Source: DATDCV01 sp036524155 (lineage in GTDB: Bacteria; Verrucomicrobiota; Verrucomicrobiia; Limisphaerales; UBA8199). From it: 11,123 bases of DNA. Shown in pieces: positions 7,141-11,123 of the stretch; position 1 is the first letter of the stretch; each line of letters opens with the position of its first letter. The translations under genes were made by a program, and so were the position numbers. The notes beneath the pieces are model-generated. The model was not told where the DNA came from. It made no database searches and saw only the letters and a program-made list of their open reading frames with translations. The stretch covers positions 1 to 11,123 of the forward strand of contig DATDCV010000082.1 in assembly GCA_036524155.1 (NCBI GenBank), given 5' to 3'.

Positions 7141-7536
7141 TCAAGTCGCCGTCGCGATCGCATCGACTGGCTCCGCGCTCTCTTCCTGCTCCGCCTCGGA
7201 TTCTCCTGCGCCCGCTGCTCGAGGCCAAATGTGAAACCCTCCGCGAGACCACGTCTTGATTTCCCACGTCCCCCAGATCCCTTTGCCCTCTCGGAATCCC
7301 TGATAAAAAACGTCGTGAGCGCCGACGTACGTCTTGGTCCAGTAACACTCGCCGCTGGCGGCATCATACCGGCCCTTGATCAGGAACAAGCCGACGTCGT
7401 CCCGGCCGTCACCGGTCATCTCGCCGTTGGCGAACCTGAGTGTCAGGTCCATCCGGTGGCGGTGCCCGGGTCGGTAATTATAGAACCCGATCCAGGGCCC
7501 TGAAGGAAACATGGACTCGCTCACGAGAGGGACCAT
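7141..7536 (-). CDS. Small tryptophan-rich conserved-looking protein of unknown function
   Basis: From the ATG at 7536 the product has 131 residues. Residues 11-105 look like a compact all-beta domain: GPWIGFYNY, then HRMDLTLRFANGEMTGDGRDDVGLFLIKGRYD, then YWTKTYVGAHDVFYQGF, then GIWGTWEI and GGFHIWP. The W-x-G start, alternating strands and repeated aromatic/glycine pairs suggest a small barrel (avidin- or lipocalin-like), but I recognise no named family. The tail after about 106 is low-complexity and acidic (E/A-rich). There is no signal peptide. The ATG at 7512 would also keep the whole domain. The frame stays open up to 7773, but that part reads through the palindromic repeat at 7611-7718 and is arginine-rich, so it is unlikely to be coding. 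It is co-directional with the DAHP synthase gene, but a palindromic element separates them. Confidence 0.7.
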   Translation of the reverse strand: MVPLVSESMFPSGPWIGFYNYRPGHRHRMDLTLRFANGEMTGDGRDDVGLFLIKGRYDAASGECYWTKTYVGAHDVFYQGFREGKGIWGTWEIKTWSRGGFHIWPRAAGAGESEAEQEESAEPVDAIATAT

Positions 7537-7610
7537 AAATGCGGCGCGCGACGGCGTCAACGACCTGAGGCCGCACCCCGTAAAGGACCAGTTGCGGCCG
7601 GGCCGAGCAT

Positions 7611-7718
7611 CCGGCGCGCGGACTTCAGTCCGCAGCAACGTCCGTCGGCAGGGGCGCACCCGCATCCCAGACGCGATGGTCGGCCGGGCATTGCTGCGGA
7701 CTGAAGTCCGCGCGCCGG
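7611..7718. repeat. REP-like palindromic pair (BIME-type) with 28-bp perfect inverted repeat
   Basis: The arms at 7611-7638 and 7691-7718 are perfect 28-base reverse complements, separated by 52 bases. Each arm contains its own palindrome, GCGGACT-TC-AGTCCGC at 7618-7633 and the corresponding sequence at 7696-7711, so the unit can form either two small hairpins or one long one. This arrangement is typical of REP/BIME elements mobilised by REP-associated tyrosine transposases (RAYT), though none is in the window. I see no flanking target duplication. It lies 74 bases upstream of the small gene starting at 7536. Confidence 0.75.
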
Positions 7719-7796
7719 CCACGCCGCGGCGAGTTCCCACCACAGCTGACTGAGGCCGCGCGGCTGCCGCCATACGCGGCCGGGATGTGCTTCGAG

Positions 7797-7824
7797 TTGA
7801 CGAGGGTGGATTCCGGAGTATAAG
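7797..7824 (+). promoter_or_regulatory. Candidate sigma-70 promoter
   Basis: TTGACG at 7797-7802 and TATAAG at 7819-7824 are separated by 16 bases; each hexamer differs from consensus at one position. Transcription would start near 7831 and run towards the GloVer gene at 8124. It is the best-matching promoter that I found in the window, but it is far from the start codon and unproven. Confidence 0.35.
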
Positions 7825-8111
7825 TCATCTATACCCAAAATCTTCCTTGACACGAAGGGCGCTTCTGACCCCCTATGATTTGGGTCGGTAATGCCACTTC
7901 CATGAAAATGGCGAGTGGGCAACCGATCCCATGTTGGTCCGATGCAACTTGTGTCGGCAATCTGTAACCGGGCGACCAACGCAATTCTGTTAGTTCACGA
8001 GAATCGCGCGCCAGGAGGGATACGCCTTCTTCAATACTCATTGCTCTCTGCGCTTGCAGAGTTCCGTCGCCTTTCAACATCGGAGTGTCCCGCTACAATC
8101 ACCTTCGAACC

Positions 8112-8116
8112 AGGGA
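8112..8116 (+). promoter_or_regulatory. Possible ribosome-binding site for the GloVer gene
   Basis: AGGGA lies 7 bases before the ATG at 8124. It supports that start over an in-frame upstream alternative at 8085. Most other genes in the window lack even this much. Confidence 0.35.
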
Positions 8117-8123
8117 TCCCGCC

Positions 8124-10043
8124 ATGCAAACGTCAGTCCAATGTAGGACAATCAGTCGCTGGGTTGGCCTGCTGCTGGTGTGTCTGACGGCACTTACTGC
8201 CAGACCGCAAAGCTATTCAGTTCTGCATAACTTCACCGGCGCGGATGGCGCCTATCCTGAAGCACGGCTGGTGCTGACAGGCGACATGCTTTATGGGACG
8301 ACCTGCGGCGGGGGCATATCGAACGCCGGCACGGTGTTCAGGATCAAACTCGATGGCACCGGGTTTGAGCTGCTCCACCAGTTCAGCTCGTTCGGAGACG
8401 GCGCGAACCCGCAAGCCGGTTTGGCCCTTTCCGGGTCGACACTCTACGGCACCACGTCCGGCGGCGGGGTTTCCAATTACCTGTGTGTCGCCCCGTCGGG
8501 CAAAGAGGGAGCCGCTTGCGGGGGCGGAAGGGTTGAGGGCGGAGGTACGCTCTTCAAAATCCACACTGATGGCAGTGCCTTCGCCGTGCTGCATCGATTC
8601 GTTGGCCCCGACCTCTCTTCGGGACTAGCGGATGGGCTTAGTCCGCAGGCGGGCTTATTATTGGCCGGCTCCGTCATTTATGGGACCACTTTCCAGGGCG
8701 GGCAAGCGTTGTGCCCGGGCGTGCTCTTCAAGCTCCACGACGACGGCAGTGGTTTCGCGGTCATTAAGTCCGGTTCGGGCCCGTGGTTCCCGGATGGCGG
8801 GCTCGTTCTGTCCGGCTCGACCTTGTATGGCACCTCCTGTTCCGGGGGCACTCTTACGCCGACGATTACGTATGCGGGGATGGTGTTTAGGGTAAGCACC
8901 AACGGAAGCGATTTTTCCATGCTCAAGGCTTTTTCTGGTGGGAGCGACGGCGCCGCTCCTTACGGCGACCTTTTGCTGGCCGGGACAACCTTGTATGGGA
9001 CCACTTCCGGAGATGGCCAAGGCAATGTGGGAAACGGAACGATCTTCAAGATCAACGTGGATGGAAGCGGCTACGCTGTGCTCAAGACCTTTAGTGGCAG
9101 CGACGGGTCCAGCCCCCGGGCCGGCCTGGTGTTGGTGGGCGACATCCTCTGCGGCACCACCTCGCGAGGCGGCAGTTTTGGCTTGGGGACAGTTTTTAAA
9201 ATAAACATCAACGGCGGCGACTTCTCTGTGCTTAAGAGCTTTGCAGGGGGAGCGGATGGAGCCAATCCTTTCGGAGAGTTGGTCGTGGCAGGCCCCGATC
9301 TTTATGGCACCACATCCGCCGGAGGCGCTTTTAGTAACGGCCTGGTATTCAGGATTTCGCTGGCCCCTGCTCTGCTCGCGCCGCTCCTGACACAAACGGC
9401 GGAAATCGGCTCCTCGGTCACGTTCAAAGCACAGGCCGCTGGCGCCCGGCCGCTCACTTACCTTTGGTATTTCCAAAGCACAAACCTTCTCGCTACGGGA
9501 CCTGACTCACTTCTCCAACTGACCAACGTCGAGAGTCTCCAGGCCGGAGCTTACTCGGTCATGGTTACCAACGCCTTCGGCTCTTGCACGAGCGCCCCGG
9601 CCCAGCTTGGCATCATAGCGGCCGTCCCCAGACGGACGGTTATTGCTTTGAGCTTGAGCGGGGCGCCGGGCAGCGTGTTGAATCTGGACACAACGACCGG
9701 CCTGCCTCCGACCGGGAGTTGGTCCACATTCGACCAGGTCCTGATCCACAACTCCCCTCAGTGGTATTTCGATCTGTCGGCGCCGTCGGCACAACGGTTC
9801 TACCGTGCCTCGCAACCGGGCGCTTTGAACTCGCCCGTTTTGGCCTGTGATTCTCTGGTCGCACTAACGCTAAGCGGCACGGCTGGCAATAATGTGCGCG
9901 TGGATTACATCAACCAATCCGGGCCAATCGACGCCTGGGTGACACTTGCCACCGTCACGCTGACCAATACTTCGCAGCTTTATATCGACACCTCCGGAAT
10001 AGGTCAGCCGGCGCGCCTCTGGCGCCTTGTGCCGCTACCGTGA
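8124..10043 (+). CDS. Secreted GloVer-repeat protein with Ig-like domain
   Basis: The 639-residue product begins with a signal peptide (hydrophobic WVGLLLVCLTALTA, cut near 26-30). Residues about 30-412 hold seven units of roughly 45-70 residues with the pattern F-x-V-L-x-x-F-x-G-x-D-G-x-x-P-x-A-G-L-x-L-x-G-x-x-L-Y-G-T-T-x-x-G-G-x-x-x-x-G-T-V-F-K-I. This is the GloVer tandem repeat (TIGR03803), and seven units would close one propeller. Unit 2 has an insertion with two cysteines. Residues about 416-498 form an Ig-like domain (YLWYFQS, AGAYSVMVTNAFG). Two tandem C-terminal modules follow (503-562 and 577-639; V/I-A-L-x-L-S-G core), related to the end of the protein at 122-2146. The ATG at 8124 places the signal peptide at the N-terminus. 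It is probably an extracellular or surface protein; the ligand is unknown. Its stop codon is 9 bases from that of the convergent gene. Confidence 0.9.
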   Translation: MQTSVQCRTISRWVGLLLVCLTALTARPQSYSVLHNFTGADGAYPEARLVLTGDMLYGTTCGGGISNAGTVFRIKLDGTGFELLHQFSSFGDGANPQAGLALSGSTLYGTTSGGGVSNYLCVAPSGKEGAACGGGRVEGGGTLFKIHTDGSAFAVLHRFVGPDLSSGLADGLSPQAGLLLAGSVIYGTTFQGGQALCPGVLFKLHDDGSGFAVIKSGSGPWFPDGGLVLSGSTLYGTSCSGGTLTPTITYAGMVFRVSTNGSDFSMLKAFSGGSDGAAPYGDLLLAGTTLYGTTSGDGQGNVGNGTIFKINVDGSGYAVLKTFSGSDGSSPRAGLVLVGDILCGTTSRGGSFGLGTVFKININGGDFSVLKSFAGGADGANPFGELVVAGPDLYGTTSAGGAFSNGLVFRISLAPALLAPLLTQTAEIGSSVTFKAQAAGARPLTYLWYFQSTNLLATGPDSLLQLTNVESLQAGAYSVMVTNAFGSCTSAPAQLGIIAAVPRRTVIALSLSGAPGSVLNLDTTTGLPPTGSWSTFDQVLIHNSPQWYFDLSAPSAQRFYRASQPGALNSPVLACDSLVALTLSGTAGNNVRVDYINQSGPIDAWVTLATVTLTNTSQLYIDTSGIGQPARLWRLVPLP

Positions 10044-10052
10044 AGAGAAGAT

Positions 10053-11123
10053 TTAACGCGCAGGTTTGGTGAGTTTCAGCTTGGCCACGCGCATGCCATC
10101 CACCTCTTCAACCCGGAGCTGGCAGTTGCCGAGCGTTAGAACCTCCCCGGCCTTCGGGAATCCGCCCAGCCGGTGTGTGACCCAGCCGCTGGCGGTGGTG
10201 ATTCCTTCATCCTGCAAGGGGGCGCCGACCAGTTTTTCGAGTTCGAAGAGGGGCAGGTTGCCGGCCACTTCCCAGGTGCTTTCGTTCAGCCGAACCAGGA
10301 GCGGTTTTTCCTGGTCAAACTCGTCCTGGATCTGCCCGACCAACTCTTCGAGGATGTTTTCCAGCGTGACCATGCCAACCGTGCCACCGTATTCATCTAC
10401 GACAATGGCGAGGTGCAGCTTCCGCTCAAGAAAGAGCTGCAGCAGCTTTTCCAGGTGGGCGGTTTCGGGGACGTAGATGAGCTTCCGGGCGACTGGCAGC
10501 AACTCGCTGCCACTGCGCGCCTTCAGTCGCATGGCAAAGAGATCCTTGATGTGAACCACGCCGAGCGTTTTGTCGACATCGCCTCCTTCGCACAGCGGAA
10601 ACCGTGAGTAGCGTGTTCTCTCGGCGAGGTCCAGGCAATGGGCGAGGCTGGCCTCGGTATCGAACACGACGATTTGGGGCCGCGGCTGCATGACATCGCG
10701 CGCCAGGCGGCGGCGCAGGTCCAGGGTATTGAGAAGGATCTCCCGGCGGAGGCTGCGGCTGCCGGCGCGTTTCTGGGCCGCGGTGAAAAGCAGGCGAAGT
10801 TCCTCTTCCGAGTGGCCGCGGTCGGTTTCACTGGCGGGCTCGAGCCCGACCTGGCGGAGCAGCCACTGGGAGGCCCAATTGAGGGCCAGCACAAACGGGT
10901 AGGAGAACCGATAAAACCAGAGCATGGGATAGGCCACCCAGAGCGTGGTCGGTAACGGCTGTTGGATGGCCAGCCACTTGGGCGCCTGTTCGCCGGCGCT
11001 GATGTGGAGAAAGGTAAGGGCGCTAAACCCCACGGCAAACGCCAGCACGCTGCGGGTTTCAGGCGACTCGATCTGCAGCCACCCAAAGACCGGGCCGAGC
11101 AAGGCGACGAACACCGGCTCCCC
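10053..11123 (-). CDS. CNNM/CorC-type CBS-domain membrane protein (5' end beyond window)
   Basis: The gene is cut by the right edge; 356 C-terminal residues are visible and the frame stays open at the edge. The first visible residues (G-E-P-V-F) and H-I-S-A-G-E-Q-A-P-K-W-L-A match the second half of the DUF21/CNNM transmembrane domain. Further membrane segments lie at about 60-90. Two CBS domains follow (about 143-197, RDVMQPRPQI, and 210-265, V-V-D-E-Y-G-G-T-V-G-M-V-T-L-E-N-I-L-E-E-L-V-G). A CorC_HlyC domain lies at about 275-352 (WEVAGNLPLFELEKLVG). Such proteins are usually annotated 'hemolysin family protein'; characterised relatives act in magnesium or cobalt efflux/resistance, with CBS domains sensing adenine nucleotides. 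The actual ion and direction are inferred. An in-window GTG at 11114 is not taken as the start because homology continues upstream. The gene converges on 8124-10043 with no visible terminator between them. Confidence 0.93.
   Translation of the reverse strand, partial: GEPVFVALLGPVFGWLQIESPETRSVLAFAVGFSALTFLHISAGEQAPKWLAIQQPLPTTLWVAYPMLWFYRFSYPFVLALNWASQWLLRQVGLEPASETDRGHSEEELRLLFTAAQKRAGSRSLRREILLNTLDLRRRLARDVMQPRPQIVVFDTEASLAHCLDLAERTRYSRFPLCEGGDVDKTLGVVHIKDLFAMRLKARSGSELLPVARKLIYVPETAHLEKLLQLFLERKLHLAIVVDEYGGTVGMVTLENILEELVGQIQDEFDQEKPLLVRLNESTWEVAGNLPLFELEKLVGAPLQDEGITTASGWVTHRLGGFPKAGEVLTLGNCQLRVEEVDGMRVAKLKLTKPAR

Larger units (their letters stand above)
7719..8123. other. Noncoding region upstream of the GloVer protein gene
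   Basis: About 400 bases contain no reading frame that I recognise. Visible items are a sigma-70-like promoter at 7797-7824 and a perfect 6-base stem with a 4-base loop at 8046-8061 (CTCTGC/GCAGAG), about 60 bases before the gene start. If that promoter is used, the transcript would carry an untranslated leader of about 290 bases. No known riboswitch pattern was recognised. Confidence 0.4.

Noticed and set aside
5939..7234. Long plus-strand open frame antisense to DAHP synthase
   Set aside because: The minus strand has a full-length enzyme with all metal ligands; the plus-strand frame also runs through the palindromic element.
6952..7718. CRISPR array or composite transposon formed by the two palindromic elements
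   Set aside because: The two elements differ in sequence, there is no regular repeat-spacer pattern, and no transposase or cas gene is present.
7537..7773. Upstream extension of the small tryptophan-rich gene
   Set aside because: It reads through the REP-like inverted repeat and is arginine-rich, as expected from GC-rich noncoding DNA.
7847..7879. TTGACA followed by TATGAT as a promoter
   Set aside because: The hexamers are good but the spacer is 21 bases, too long for a standard sigma-70 promoter; the pair at 7797-7824 has better spacing.
10010..10026. Short GGCGC/GCGCC stem near the GloVer gene stop as a terminator
   Set aside because: Only 5 base pairs, inside the coding sequence and without a T-run; common by chance in GC-rich DNA.

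Overview
The window looks like chromosomal DNA from a member of the Verrucomicrobia, probably of the Pedosphaera/Limisphaerales type. It is GC-rich. It carries a secreted protein built from the repeat first described in Gloeobacter and Verrucomicrobia (GloVer), two surface proteins ending in a short C-terminal module that I associate with that phylum, few recognisable Shine-Dalgarno sites, and several palindromic intergenic elements. This assignment is inferred from protein character; no marker gene is present.

Layout, left to right. Positions 1-48 hold a degenerate heptamer repeat (CCGAA core). A plus-strand gene at 122-2146 encodes a secreted protein with about 14 beta-propeller blades. A minus-strand block follows, given in order of reading direction from right to left: a small tryptophan-rich protein of unknown function (7141-7536), a class II DAHP synthase that starts the shikimate pathway (5519-6892), a Tat-exported sugar isomerase/epimerase-like TIM barrel (4539-5417), a probably exported AGE/cellobiose 2-epimerase-like protein (3005-4336) and a DedA membrane protein (2293-2991). 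The last two are 13 bases apart and probably co-transcribed. On the plus strand, 8124-10043 encodes a secreted seven-unit GloVer propeller with an Ig-like domain and two copies of the C-terminal module. It converges, with only 9 bases between stop codons, on a minus-strand CNNM/CorC-type CBS-domain membrane protein that runs off the right edge.

How the genes relate. The two exported sugar-epimerase-like proteins are neighbours and could act on the same carbohydrate outside the cytoplasm. The two propeller proteins are separate genes but share a C-terminal module, suggesting a common surface or secretion fate. DAHP synthase and the CBS protein look like ordinary housekeeping genes.

The least ordinary DNA is at 6950-7720. 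Two unrelated palindromic elements lie there, one on each side of the small unknown gene. One is a roughly 120-bp nested inverted repeat bordered by 10-bp direct repeats (MITE-like). The other is a pair of REP-like palindromes forming a perfect 28-bp inverted repeat. No transposase, CRISPR array, defence system, tRNA or rRNA is visible, and I see no clear new multi-gene system. The rest of the window reads as a normal chromosomal region.
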